DNA of 14,353 nucleotides from DATJZG01 sp035499295 (lineage in GTDB: Bacteria; Myxococcota; Myxococcia; Myxococcales; Anaeromyxobacteraceae): the NCBI GenBank assembly GCA_035499295.1, contig DATJZG010000171.1, positions 1 to 14,353 on the forward strand, read 5' to 3'. Each line of letters starts with the position of its first letter. Positions within the stretch are counted from its first letter, which is position 1. Made by a program: the position numbers and the translations under genes. Below, piece after piece: positions 7,952 to 14,353 of this stretch. Below the pieces are notes generated by a model, which worked only from the letters and a program-made list of their open reading frames with translations, made no database searches and had not been told where the DNA came from.

Positions 7952-9256
7952 TTGAAGGTCGCCATCGTCGGAACGGGCTACGTCGGCCTCGTCACCGGAA
8001 CCTGTCTCGCCGAGCACGGCAACGCCGTCTGCTGCGCCGACATCGACCTCCACAAGATCGAGACCCTTCGCGCCGGCGGGATCCCCATCTACGAGCCCGG
8101 GCTGGAGGAGCTCGTCCGGCGCAACGTCCGCGAGAAGCGGCTCTCCTTCGCCACGACGGTCGCGGAGGCCGTGGAGGACGCGGACGTCGCCATCATCGCC
8201 GTCGACACCCCCTCCACCGGCGCGGGGGGCGAGGCGGACCTCTCCCACGTGCTCGCGGCCGCCGAGGCGATCGGCCGCTCGATCCGCCGCTACACCGTGG
8301 TGGTGACGAAGAGCACGGTCCCCGTCGGCGGCACCGAGCGGGTGGCGGAGGCGATCGCCCGGGTGACCGGCGTCCCCTTCGACGCGGCCGCGAACCCCGA
8401 GTTCCTGAAGGAGGGCGCGGCCGTCGACGACTTCATGCGGCCCGACCGGATCGTCGTCGGCACGAGCTCCGAGCGCGCCCGACAGGTGCTCGCCGACCTC
8501 TACGCACCCTTCGTCCGGACCGAGCAGCCCATCCTCTTCATGGACTCCCGCTCGGCGGAGCTCACCAAGTACGCCTCGAACGCCATGCTGGCGACCCGCA
8601 TCTCCTTCATGAACGACGTCGCCTCCCTGTGCGAGCGCGTCGGCGCCGACGTCGACGAGGTGCGCCGCGGCATGGGGTCCGACAAGCGCATCGGCTACCC
8701 CTTCCTCTTCCCGGGAGCGGGTTTCGGCGGGTCCTTCTTCCCGCCCACCCTCCACACGCTCCTCGGGATGGCGCGCAGGAGCGGCCTCGACTTCGACCTC
8801 CTCCGGGCGGTCGAGCGGGTGAACGAGCGGCAGAAGCGCGCCCTGGTGGACAAGGCGATCCGGCACTTCGGCTCGCTGCAGGGGAAGGTGATGGGAGTGT
8901 GGGGGCTCGCCTTCAAGCCCCGCACCGACGATATGCGGGAAGCGCCCGCCATCGCCGTCGTCGAGGGGCTCATCGGGGCGGGAGCGCGCGTGCGGGCGCA
9001 CGACCCGGTCGCCGGCCCGGTGGCGACCGGCATCTTCGGCGATCGCATCGACCTCGCCGCCGAGCCCTACGCCGCCGCCGAGGGGGCCGACGCGCTCTTC
9101 CTCGTCACCGAGTGGAACGAGTTCCGCCGCCCCGACTTCGAGCGGTTGAAGCGCGTGATGCGCACGCCGGTGCTCTTCGACGGCCGGAACATCTGGGACC
9201 ACCGCAGGGCAGAGGCGCTCGGCTTCACCTACTACGGCATCGGCCGGGGAAGGTAG
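7952..9256 (+). CDS. UDP-glucose dehydrogenase paralogue lacking the catalytic cysteine
   Basis: This 434-residue protein has the full UDP-glucose/GDP-mannose dehydrogenase layout: Rossmann motif GTGYVG (residues 7-12), KSTVPVG, NPEFLKEGAAVDDFMRPDR, the Lys/Asn-bearing ELTKYASNAMLATRISF, and the C-terminal WGLAFKPRTDDMREAP. The family oxidises UDP-glucose to UDP-glucuronate with two NAD+. However, the active-site motif GGSCFPKD reads GGSFFPPT: Phe262 replaces the catalytic Cys, Pro265 the Lys and Thr266 the Asp. The frame is uninterrupted and the changes are substitutions, not an indel. VDTP replaces the usual VGTP. The second oxidation step should be impossible, so the protein is probably inactive or regulatory. 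The TTG at 7952 is chosen because it places the Rossmann strand at the normal N-terminus; the nearby GTG at 7945 is out of frame. An intein-bearing paralogue lies 4 kb away on the other strand. Confidence 0.93.
   Translation: MKVAIVGTGYVGLVTGTCLAEHGNAVCCADIDLHKIETLRAGGIPIYEPGLEELVRRNVREKRLSFATTVAEAVEDADVAIIAVDTPSTGAGGEADLSHVLAAAEAIGRSIRRYTVVVTKSTVPVGGTERVAEAIARVTGVPFDAAANPEFLKEGAAVDDFMRPDRIVVGTSSERARQVLADLYAPFVRTEQPILFMDSRSAELTKYASNAMLATRISFMNDVASLCERVGADVDEVRRGMGSDKRIGYPFLFPGAGFGGSFFPPTLHTLLGMARRSGLDFDLLRAVERVNERQKRALVDKAIRHFGSLQGKVMGVWGLAFKPRTDDMREAPAIAVVEGLIGAGARVRAHDPVAGPVATGIFGDRIDLAAEPYAAAEGADALFLVTEWNEFRRPDFERLKRVMRTPVLFDGRNIWDHRRAEALGFTYYGIGRGR
9080..9115 (+). repeat. 36-nt identical segment shared with the second dehydrogenase, inverted
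   Basis: This stretch is identical base for base to the reverse complement of 13294-13329. Both encode EGADALFLVTEW in the C-terminal domain of the two dehydrogenases. Flanking codons differ at synonymous positions, so the two genes form an inverted repeat of imperfect identity with a short perfect core. Confidence 0.85.
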
Positions 9257-9302
9257 GCTCCCGCTCCCCCGCAGGGCGCAGGGCGGCCGGGCCTCGGGGA
9301 CC

Positions 9303-10913
9303 TCAGGGGGCGGGTGCCGCGCCGGGAGGGGCGCTGCGCAGCCTCTCCAGGCGCCGGAGGGCCTCCCCGTACCTGGGCTCGATGGCGAGGGCGGCCTGGT
9401 ACTCGGATTCGGCCTCCGCAGCTCGTCCCACCGACTCGAGCGCCATCCCCAGGACGAGCCTCGCCTGTGGGTTCCTGGGCTCCAGCTGCACGGCCTCGAG
9501 CGCGTGCGGCCACGCCTCCACGTCCCGGTCGAGCGCCAGCAGGGCGGCCGCCAGGTTCTGCTGGGCGGTCCCCGAGCGCGGATCGAAGGACACTGCCTGC
9601 TCGTAGAGCGCGACCGCGGTGATGACGCGCCCCTCGCGGGCCTCGAGGACGCCGAGGGCATTCGCCGCCACGGAGTTCCGCTCCGTCACCGCCATGGCCC
9701 GCCCGAAGAGCGTCGCGCTGTCCTTCCACATCCGGATCTCCCCGCGAGTCGCCACGGCGAGGAGCGCCGCGGCCGCCACCCCGGCCCCCGAGAGGGCCCA
9801 GGACGCGAGCGCCGGGGCGCGGCGAGCCACCTCGGCGGCGGTGAAGCCCGCCGCGAGGAGGATCCCCAGCGTCGGGAGGTACGTGTACCGGTCCGCCATC
9901 GCCTGCCGCCCCACCTGCACGACGCCCAGGACCGGGAGGAGGAGCGCGAGGTACCAGAGCCATCCCACCGCGAGCCAGGGCGCCCGGCGCGAGGCGGCGA
10001 GAACGCCGGAGGTCGCGCCCACGAGCGCGACTCCGGCCGCGACCGCGAGCGGGACCGAGAGGGAGCTGCCCGGGTGTGGGTAGTAGACGGCGAGGCCGGC
10101 CGGCCAGACGAGCTTCGCGAGGTACGCCCAGACGCTCACCGCCGCGTTGCCGAGCCGGATCGCAAAGGGGATCTCGCTCCCCGCCACCACCGCGCCCGTG
10201 CTCCACTGGGCGGCCAGGGTGACGGCGGCGGAGGCTGCGGAGAGAAGGGCAAAGGGGATCTTCTCCCGGATCGCCCCGCGGCGCTCGCCCGGCCCGAGCC
10301 TCCCGAGCGGCCAGTAGTCGAGGAGCAGGAGCACGATGGGGAGGGGCACGAGCGACGGCTTCGAGAGGAGTCCCAGGGCGAAGGCGAAAAGCGCGAGGGC
10401 GAGCGCCCCCGCCCCGCCGCGCCGTGCGTGGCGCAGGTAGGCGAGGAGCGCGAGGAGCCCGAAGAAGGCCGCGAGGACGTCCTTCCGCTCGGCCACCCAG
10501 GCGACGGACTGGACGCGCAGCGGGTGCAAGGCGAAGAGCGCCGCCAGGATCCCGGCGAGCGCGGGACCGGCCCCGAGGGAGGCGAAGAGGAGGACGGCGA
10601 GCGCGGCGTTCGCCGAGTGGAGGAGCACGCTCGTGAGGTGGTGCCCGGCCGGGGCGATCCCGAAGAGGTCGACGTCGGCCATGTGGGAGAGCCAGGTGAG
10701 CGGGTGCCAGTTGTGGAGCTCGAAGCTCCGGAAGGCCCAGGCGACCCCGGAGGGCGTGAGCCCGCGCCGCACCATCTCGTTCCCGAGGACGTAGGGCCCG
10801 TCGTCGTAGACGTCGATGAAGCCGTTTCCGAGTGCGGGCGTGAACACCGAGAGGGTGGCGAAGAACAGGAGCGCCGCCACGCCGTAGGTCGCCCTCGGCA
10901 CCGGAATCTCCAT
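9303..10913 (-). CDS. GT-C-like membrane glycosyltransferase with C-terminal TPR repeats
   Basis: This 536-residue protein belongs to the bacterial group of multi-span transferase-like proteins related to the eukaryotic TMTC O-mannosyltransferases. After a first span (about residues 10-28) comes the extracytoplasmic loop with the Asp pair YDDGPYVLGN (36-45), the expected GT-C catalytic site. Then follow NWHPLTWLSHM and FGIAPAGHHLTSVLLHSANA (68-103), FALHPLRVQSVAWVAERKDV (127-146), LLSKPSLVPLPIVLLLLDYW (182-201) and MADRYTYLP (339-347), all typical of this group. About ten membrane spans are visible. Residues about 412-525 form three TPR units. GT-C enzymes use polyprenyl-phosphate sugars; acceptor and sugar are unknown here. 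The ATG at 10913 gives a sensible first span; its ribosome binding site is weak. It is the last gene of the leftward group, 122 bases after DUF362, and converges on the dehydrogenase paralogue with 46 bases between. Confidence 0.88.
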   Translation of the reverse strand: MEIPVPRATYGVAALLFFATLSVFTPALGNGFIDVYDDGPYVLGNEMVRRGLTPSGVAWAFRSFELHNWHPLTWLSHMADVDLFGIAPAGHHLTSVLLHSANAALAVLLFASLGAGPALAGILAALFALHPLRVQSVAWVAERKDVLAAFFGLLALLAYLRHARRGGAGALALALFAFALGLLSKPSLVPLPIVLLLLDYWPLGRLGPGERRGAIREKIPFALLSAASAAVTLAAQWSTGAVVAGSEIPFAIRLGNAAVSVWAYLAKLVWPAGLAVYYPHPGSSLSVPLAVAAGVALVGATSGVLAASRRAPWLAVGWLWYLALLLPVLGVVQVGRQAMADRYTYLPTLGILLAAGFTAAEVARRAPALASWALSGAGVAAAALLAVATRGEIRMWKDSATLFGRAMAVTERNSVAANALGVLEAREGRVITAVALYEQAVSFDPRSGTAQQNLAAALLALDRDVEAWPHALEAVQLEPRNPQARLVLGMALESVGRAAEAESEYQAALAIEPRYGEALRRLERLRSAPPGAAPAP

Positions 10914-11035
10914 CCGGGAGAGAGCCTACCCCCGGGCCCCGGCCGAGCAAGAGGAGAGCTCTCCGGGTGGGGGCCCGGGCGGCCAGTCCCGGGAGGGACC
11001 TTCCAGCCAGACCCGGCCCTTCGCGGCCGGTCCGC
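10914..11035. other. Spacer between DUF362 gene and GT-C/TPR gene
   Basis: This 122-bp spacer contains a small hairpin (GTCCC at 10986-10990 with GGGAC at 10995-10999, 4-nt loop) without a T-tract. No convincing -35/-10 pair is visible on the minus strand, so cotranscription with the DUF362 gene is possible but not shown. Confidence 0.4.
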
Positions 11036-12169
11036 CTACGCGGCGGGCTCCTCCTCGCGCGTCGCCTCGGGCGTCGAGGAGCGGGCGTACACCTGGAAGA
11101 GCTTTCCCCAGGGGGTCCCGGCGAGCCAGCCCTCGAAGACGCGGCGGTCCTTGAGCGGCCAGCGGTAGTAGTCGTGGTAGGCCTCGCTCCCCAGGATGAA
11201 GAGGTTCACGAGCGGGGTGCGGAAGAAGAGGTTCTGGATGGAGCGGAGTGGCCCGAACCAGAGGAGGTCGCCCACGAGGGAGGCGGCGTTGTCGCCGACG
11301 CTGAAGCCCCAGCGCTCCCTTCCGGCGTCCTCGTCCCCCACCAGCTCGATCTCCGAGAGGTCGCCCACCCCGAGCCCGTCCTCGTGGGCGAGCCGGACGT
11401 AGTCGAGCTTCATGGGGTCGAACCCCATCATGCTGGCGGAGACGGCGTCGATGGCCACCTGGTCGGCGGAGGCGAGCATGACGTTCTTCACCACCGGGTA
11501 CATGGTGCGGGGACCGGGCCCGTTCCCGGCGGTGGTCCCGTCCATGACCGCGAAGATCCCGGGGTGGATCTCCTTCTGGATGGCGAGCAGGTCGACCAGG
11601 GTCTCGTGGATCCAGCTGTGGGTGTAGTGGCGCTTGTCGTAGAGGAGCCCGCCGAAGGCGTTCTTCATGGCCCCGGTGGTGGTGGTGTAGATGTGGCACT
11701 TCACCGTGGGGAGGTGCACCACGTTCTTCCCGTGGAAGAAGTCGGGGATCTTGATCCCCTCCGGGAAGACCTTGTCGAGCACCCGCATGCGCGCCCGGGG
11801 CCGGTAGACCTCCCAGCGCATGTCCGACTCGCGGAAGTTGTAGCGCACCGGGACCCCGTGGCGCTGGAAGACGGGCAGGTAGTGGTTCAGGTCCTCGCCC
11901 TTGAAGGCGTCGGTGACGACGGTGCGGTTCTGGACACAGACCTGGTCCGGGTAACCGCGGGCGCGGAGCGCCTCGATCGTCCCCTCGAGCTGCCAGGGGG
12001 TGGTGTTCGCGCCCGGGAAGGGGAAGTGCCAGGAGATGTTGTCCTTGAGGATGGTGGGGGCGCCCTTCACGAGCGCCTTCTCCACCTCGGCGAGGCCCAC
12101 CAGCCGGTCGACGTCCTGGAGGATGGTGTCCGGGTGGACCCGGAGGACCGCGACCCTCGATCTCTTCAT
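11036..12169 (-). CDS. DUF362 domain protein
   Basis: This 377-residue protein starts at the ATG at 12169, overlapping the stop of the UbiA gene as ATGA, so the two are translationally coupled. An open frame extends much further upstream but lies antiphase inside the UbiA gene. The DUF362 core covers about residues 30-290. It includes ILKDNISWHFPFPGANTTPW, the segment VVHLPTVKCHIYTTTTGAMK followed by NAFGGLL, AVMDGTTAGNGPGPR, and SADQVAIDAVSASMMGFDP. Some DUF362 proteins carry ferredoxin-type 4Fe-4S clusters; no CxxCxxC set is present here, so this is the cluster-free type. No signal peptide or membrane span is evident, apart from a hydrophobic stretch near FFRTPLVNLFILG. The biochemical function of DUF362 is not established. 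Its tight coupling to a prenyltransferase suggests a step in modifying or carrying the polyprenyl-phosphate product. Confidence 0.9.
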   Translation of the reverse strand: MKRSRVAVLRVHPDTILQDVDRLVGLAEVEKALVKGAPTILKDNISWHFPFPGANTTPWQLEGTIEALRARGYPDQVCVQNRTVVTDAFKGEDLNHYLPVFQRHGVPVRYNFRESDMRWEVYRPRARMRVLDKVFPEGIKIPDFFHGKNVVHLPTVKCHIYTTTTGAMKNAFGGLLYDKRHYTHSWIHETLVDLLAIQKEIHPGIFAVMDGTTAGNGPGPRTMYPVVKNVMLASADQVAIDAVSASMMGFDPMKLDYVRLAHEDGLGVGDLSEIELVGDEDAGRERWGFSVGDNAASLVGDLLWFGPLRSIQNLFFRTPLVNLFILGSEAYHDYYRWPLKDRRVFEGWLAGTPWGKLFQVYARSSTPEATREEEPAA

Positions 12170-13095
12170 GGCTTCCTCGTGTAGATGGCCCAGGCGACCA
12201 TGGCGGCGTAGCCGAGCAAGGTGAGCTGCATCCCCCGATCGCGGACCAGCACCCTCTCCGGCTGGCCGCCGGCGTTGCGCCGGTGGACGAGGTACAGGTA
12301 GCGGAAGACCCCCACGAGGACGAAGGGGATGGTGAGCTTGAGTCGGTCGGTGCCGAACTTGCGGATGGTCTCGGGCGCGAGCGTGTAGAGCGAGTAGGTG
12401 ATGACGGCCCCCGACCCCACGATGGCGACGAGCTGGTCGAGGAGCCCGATGGAGTACTCCGAGAGGATGCCGCGGTGGAGGACGGCCTCCGGCCCGAGCA
12501 GGGTGAGCTCGGCGCGCCGCTTCTCGAGCGCCAGGAAGAGCGCGAGGAAGAGCGTGGTGAGGTAGAGCCAGTTGGAGATGGGGACGTCCACCGCCTCGGC
12601 CCCGGCCACCACCCGGAGCACGAACCCGCCGGCGATGGCGAAGACGTCGAGCACCGCCATGCGCTTCAGCAGCGAGGAGTAGGCGCCCTGCAGGGCCAGG
12701 TAGCCGAGCGCCACGAGCAGGAAGGAGGGCCCGAGCGCGAAGGCGGCGCCGAGCCCCACCAGCGCGACGAGCGCGCCGGCCACGGCTGCGGTGGCCACCG
12801 GGAGCTCGCCCGAGGCGATGGCGCGCGTCCTCTTCTCGGGGTGGGCCCGATCCCGCTCCCGGTCGGCGATGTCGTTCCCGATGTAGGTGGCGCTCGAGAG
12901 CAGGCAGAAGGCGGCAGTGGCGACGATCGCCCGGAGCATCGCACCGGGCTCGGTGGCCCGGAGCGCGAACACGGCCGGGACCAGGATCACCGCGTTCTTC
13001 ACCCACTGGGCGGGGCGGGCGGCGGCGAGGAGGGCCTTCGGCAGCGACCGTCGGGCGGCGACGGCGGCGGTGGCGGCGGAATCCACGACGCCCAC
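12166..13095 (-). CDS. UbiA-family prenyltransferase, decaprenyl-phosphate phosphoribosyltransferase type
   Basis: This 309-residue polytopic membrane protein carries the first Asp-rich motif NDIADRERDRAHPEKR (residues 74-89). The second conserved region is YSSLLKRMAVLDVFAIAGGF followed by VLRVVAGA (139-166). NWLYLTTLFLALFLALEKRR (175-194) and IPFVLVGVFRYLYLVHRR (256-273) are characteristic of the branch that transfers 5-phosphoribose from PRPP to polyprenyl phosphate, as in the mycobacterial arabinan precursor pathway, rather than of quinone-making UbiA. About eight to nine spans are visible. The start is the GTG at 13095; no ATG is available and the ribosome binding site is poor. The gene lies 51 bases after the intein-bearing dehydrogenase and overlaps DUF362 by four bases. 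The usual partners (a phosphatase and the DprE1/DprE2 epimerase pair) are not in the window, so the final sugar product is uncertain. Confidence 0.92.
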   Translation of the reverse strand: MGVVDSAATAAVAARRSLPKALLAAARPAQWVKNAVILVPAVFALRATEPGAMLRAIVATAAFCLLSSATYIGNDIADRERDRAHPEKRTRAIASGELPVATAAVAGALVALVGLGAAFALGPSFLLVALGYLALQGAYSSLLKRMAVLDVFAIAGGFVLRVVAGAEAVDVPISNWLYLTTLFLALFLALEKRRAELTLLGPEAVLHRGILSEYSIGLLDQLVAIVGSGAVITYSLYTLAPETIRKFGTDRLKLTIPFVLVGVFRYLYLVHRRNAGGQPERVLVRDRGMQLTLLGYAAMVAWAIYTRKP

Positions 13096-13146
13096 CCTAT
13101 CGCCGGATCGCCGAGGGCGGCAAACCCCGAAAGCCCCGACCTCGGG

Positions 13147-14353
13147 TCACTCGGTGGGAGGCCGGCCGATGCAGTGGTAGCGGAAGCCCGCCGCCTTCAC
13201 CTTGTCCCGGTCCCAGATGTTCCGTCCGTCGAAAAGAACCGGCTCGCGCATGGAGCGCTTCAGGCGATCGAAGTCCGGGCGCCGGAACTCGGCCCACTCG
13301 GTGACGAGGAAGAGCGCGTCGGCCCCCTCCGCAGCCGCGTAAGGGTCGTCCACGATCTCCACCCGCTCGCGGAAGATCTCCCGCGCCACCCCGGCCGCGA
13401 CCGGGTCGTAGGCCCTCACCCGGGCGCCGTTGCCGATGAGCCCCTCGATGACGGTGATCGACGGGGCCTCGCGCATGTCGTCGGTCTTGGGCTTGAAGGC
13501 GAGCCCCCATACCCCGAAGACCTTGCCCTGGAGTGACCCGAAGTGGCGGAGCGCCTTCTTCAGGAGCGACCGCTTCTGGCGCTCGTTCACGCGCTCCACC
13601 GCCCGCAAGAGGTCGAAGTCGAGGCCGGCCGCCCGGGCCATGGTCATGAGGGCGCGAACGTCCTTGGGGAAGCAGTTGTGGACGACGAGGCCCCCGGTCG
13701 TGACGAAGGTCTCCGCGGCGGGGACTTCCATCGAGTAGACGGGGCCCCGAAACGGCCGGCTCGCGACCGACGTCACCCGCACGAGCGAGGCGTTGCCCCC
13801 GGTCGGGACGTAGCCCGTCGGAGCGATCCGCTTCGCCTGCCGGGCAATGGAGCGGCGGATGGCGCCCCGGTCGCCGGGGCGCACCAGGTCGAGGAGGCGC
13901 TCCACCTGGCCGGCGCCTGCGACGACGACGCAGTGCGCGTCGACGGTCGACTTCGAGGTCCGCCCGACTTTCCAGCGCGCCGCCACGCGGAGGTCGCCGA
14001 GCAAGCGCAGCATGCCGTCGGCGAGGTCGCGGCTCACGGTCCCGTACTCGAGGACGACGCTCGGGCCCCCGGCGACGAGCGACCAGGAGCCATCGCCGCG
14101 CCACAGGCCTGCCAAGAGCGCTCGCTTCTCCTCCTCCGGCCGTCCCCAGACGAGGTCGGGGAGGCGGTGCGAGTAGCAGTCGGCGCCGAGCCCCAGGACG
14201 TCGAGGAAGAGGCTCGCCAGGATCCGGGACGAGACGGAGACGTGGAGCGCGGTCTTCGCCCTCCGCACGTCCACCTTCACCGAGAGCCCGCGCCAGTAGG
14301 AGGCCACCTCCTTGGCGAGGTCCCTCTCCTTCGTCGGGTGGAACGACCAGAAG
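13147..14353 (-). CDS. UDP-glucose dehydrogenase interrupted by an intein (3' part; 5' part outside window)
   Basis: The frame is open to the window edge, so the gene starts beyond 14353; the GTG at 14307 is internal. Within the window the frame encodes first the C-terminal part of an intein (13675-14353), then 175 residues of C-terminal UDP-glucose dehydrogenase (13147-13674). The host part begins exactly at the catalytic cysteine: CFPKDVRAL at 13648-13674, followed by GLDFDLLRAVERVNERQKR, VWGLAFKPKTDDMREAP, LFLVTEWAEFRRPDF and LFDGRNIWD, with normal conserved residues. The enzyme makes UDP-glucuronate for surface polysaccharides. The N-terminal NAD-binding part and the first intein splice block are off the window. 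Because the intein sits immediately before the nucleophilic Cys, the unspliced protein must be inactive. The gene is followed 51 bases on by the UbiA gene, suggesting a leftward operon. Confidence 0.94.
   Translation of the reverse strand, partial: FWSFHPTKERDLAKEVASYWRGLSVKVDVRRAKTALHVSVSSRILASLFLDVLGLGADCYSHRLPDLVWGRPEEEKRALLAGLWRGDGSWSLVAGGPSVVLEYGTVSRDLADGMLRLLGDLRVAARWKVGRTSKSTVDAHCVVVAGAGQVERLLDLVRPGDRGAIRRSIARQAKRIAPTGYVPTGGNASLVRVTSVASRPFRGPVYSMEVPAAETFVTTGGLVVHNCFPKDVRALMTMARAAGLDFDLLRAVERVNERQKRSLLKKALRHFGSLQGKVFGVWGLAFKPKTDDMREAPSITVIEGLIGNGARVRAYDPVAAGVAREIFRERVEIVDDPYAAAEGADALFLVTEWAEFRRPDFDRLKRSMREPVLFDGRNIWDRDKVKAAGFRYHCIGRPPTE
13294..13329 (-). repeat. 36-nt identical segment, inverted partner of 9080-9115
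   Basis: This is the second copy of the perfectly identical core in the two dehydrogenase genes, in opposite orientation. It could support gene conversion or inversion of the roughly 4-kb segment between the genes, which holds the GT-C/TPR, DUF362 and UbiA genes. Confidence 0.85.
13672..13677 (-). other. C-terminal intein-extein junction (Asn | catalytic Cys)
   Basis: AAC (intein Asn, 13675-13677) is followed by TGC (extein +1 Cys, 13672-13674). The +1 residue for splicing is also the thiol nucleophile of the dehydrogenase in the GGSCFPKD motif, so one residue serves both reactions. Confidence 0.92.
13675..14353 (-). mobile_element. Intein, C-terminal portion with LAGLIDADG homing endonuclease
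   Basis: About 226 intein residues are visible. Upstream of the in-frame GTG the frame continues FWSFHPTKERDLAKEV, typical of LAGLIDADG intein endonucleases. LLAGLWRGDG (14089-14118) is a LAGLIDADG motif with the acidic residue kept; the partner motif is presumably beyond the window. The C-terminal splicing blocks follow: GPVYSMEVPAAETFVTTGG is block F, and LVVHN ending at 13675 is block G, with penultimate His and terminal Asn, then Cys as +1 residue. These are the residues needed for Asn cyclisation and transesterification. The DNA is as GC-rich as its surroundings, so the intein is either long resident or came from a similar genome. Splicing and endonuclease activity cannot be proven without the N-terminal part. 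Confidence 0.93.

Noticed and set aside
8735..8767. Loss of CFPKD in the rightward dehydrogenase as a frameshift or sequencing error
   Set aside because: I aligned the 27 bases with the expected codons. The differences are about nine scattered substitutions and no pair of indels restores the motif; the frame is right on both sides.
10986..10999. Hairpin between DUF362 and GT-C/TPR genes as a terminator
   Set aside because: It has only five base pairs and no T-tract, and similar stems are frequent in this GC-rich DNA.
9504..11168. Plus-strand open frame of 554 codons across the GT-C/TPR gene
   Set aside because: It is Arg/Glu/Gly low-complexity translation antisense to a well-supported membrane transferase with family motifs.
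12170..13006. Upstream extension of the DUF362 frame to a 656-residue protein
   Set aside because: The extension is antiphase inside the UbiA gene and gives Arg/Pro-rich nonsense. The ATG at 12169 with its ATGA overlap starts the conserved part.
14305..14307. GTG at 14307 as the start of a separate 386-residue protein
   Set aside because: The frame continues upstream to the window edge with intein-like sequence (FWSFHPTKERDLAKEV), so the GTG is internal.

Overview
The window is very GC-rich, with GC-ending codons throughout, and carries a TolQ/ExbD set, a membrane pyrophosphatase, polyprenyl-phosphate sugar enzymes and a TPR glycosyltransferase. This points to a delta-proteobacterial lineage, probably Myxococcota and possibly Anaeromyxobacter-like. 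That placement is inferred from gene content and composition; no rRNA is present.

Left part (1-7805). The 3' end of a secreted-type protein with tandem fibronectin III domains (rightward) converges on a leftward hypothetical protein with glycoside-hydrolase-like features. A rightward block follows: tolQ/exbB and two exbD/tolR genes form a three-gene proton-motor operon. After it come hppA, a proton- or sodium-pumping pyrophosphatase with its own promoter and leader, and a stand-alone Lon substrate-binding-domain protein. The motor genes consume ion-motive force and hppA can build it from pyrophosphate, but they appear to be separate transcription units.

Right part (7806-14353). A rightward UDP-glucose dehydrogenase paralogue faces a leftward group: a second UDP-glucose dehydrogenase, a UbiA-family prenyltransferase of the decaprenyl-phosphate phosphoribosyltransferase type, a DUF362 protein coupled to it by an ATGA overlap, and a multi-membrane-span GT-C-like glycosyltransferase with C-terminal TPRs. 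Together they suggest a pathway for polyprenyl-linked sugars or surface polysaccharide, with UDP-glucuronate, a polyprenyl-phosphate sugar and a transferase that could use such a donor.

The main discovery concerns the two dehydrogenases. The leftward one is interrupted by a LAGLIDADG intein, whose C-terminal part lies inside the window. It ends in His-Asn directly before the catalytic cysteine of the CFPKD motif, so the enzyme cannot have an intact active site until the intein is removed. The rightward, intein-free paralogue has exactly this spot rewritten: Cys, Lys and Asp of CFPKD are Phe, Pro and Thr. Its C-terminal domain otherwise matches the intein-bearing copy at about 76% of residues (hand count). 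One copy thus carries the intein and the other has lost both the catalytic residues and, probably, the homing site. This may be a record of homing-endonuclease escape, error-prone repair, or reuse of a dead paralogue as a regulatory subunit.

Smaller signals are a perfect hairpin over the tolQ stop codon, two mutually exclusive hairpins in the hppA leader, and a perfect 16-nt palindrome after hppA. No tRNA, rRNA, CRISPR array or insertion sequence was seen.
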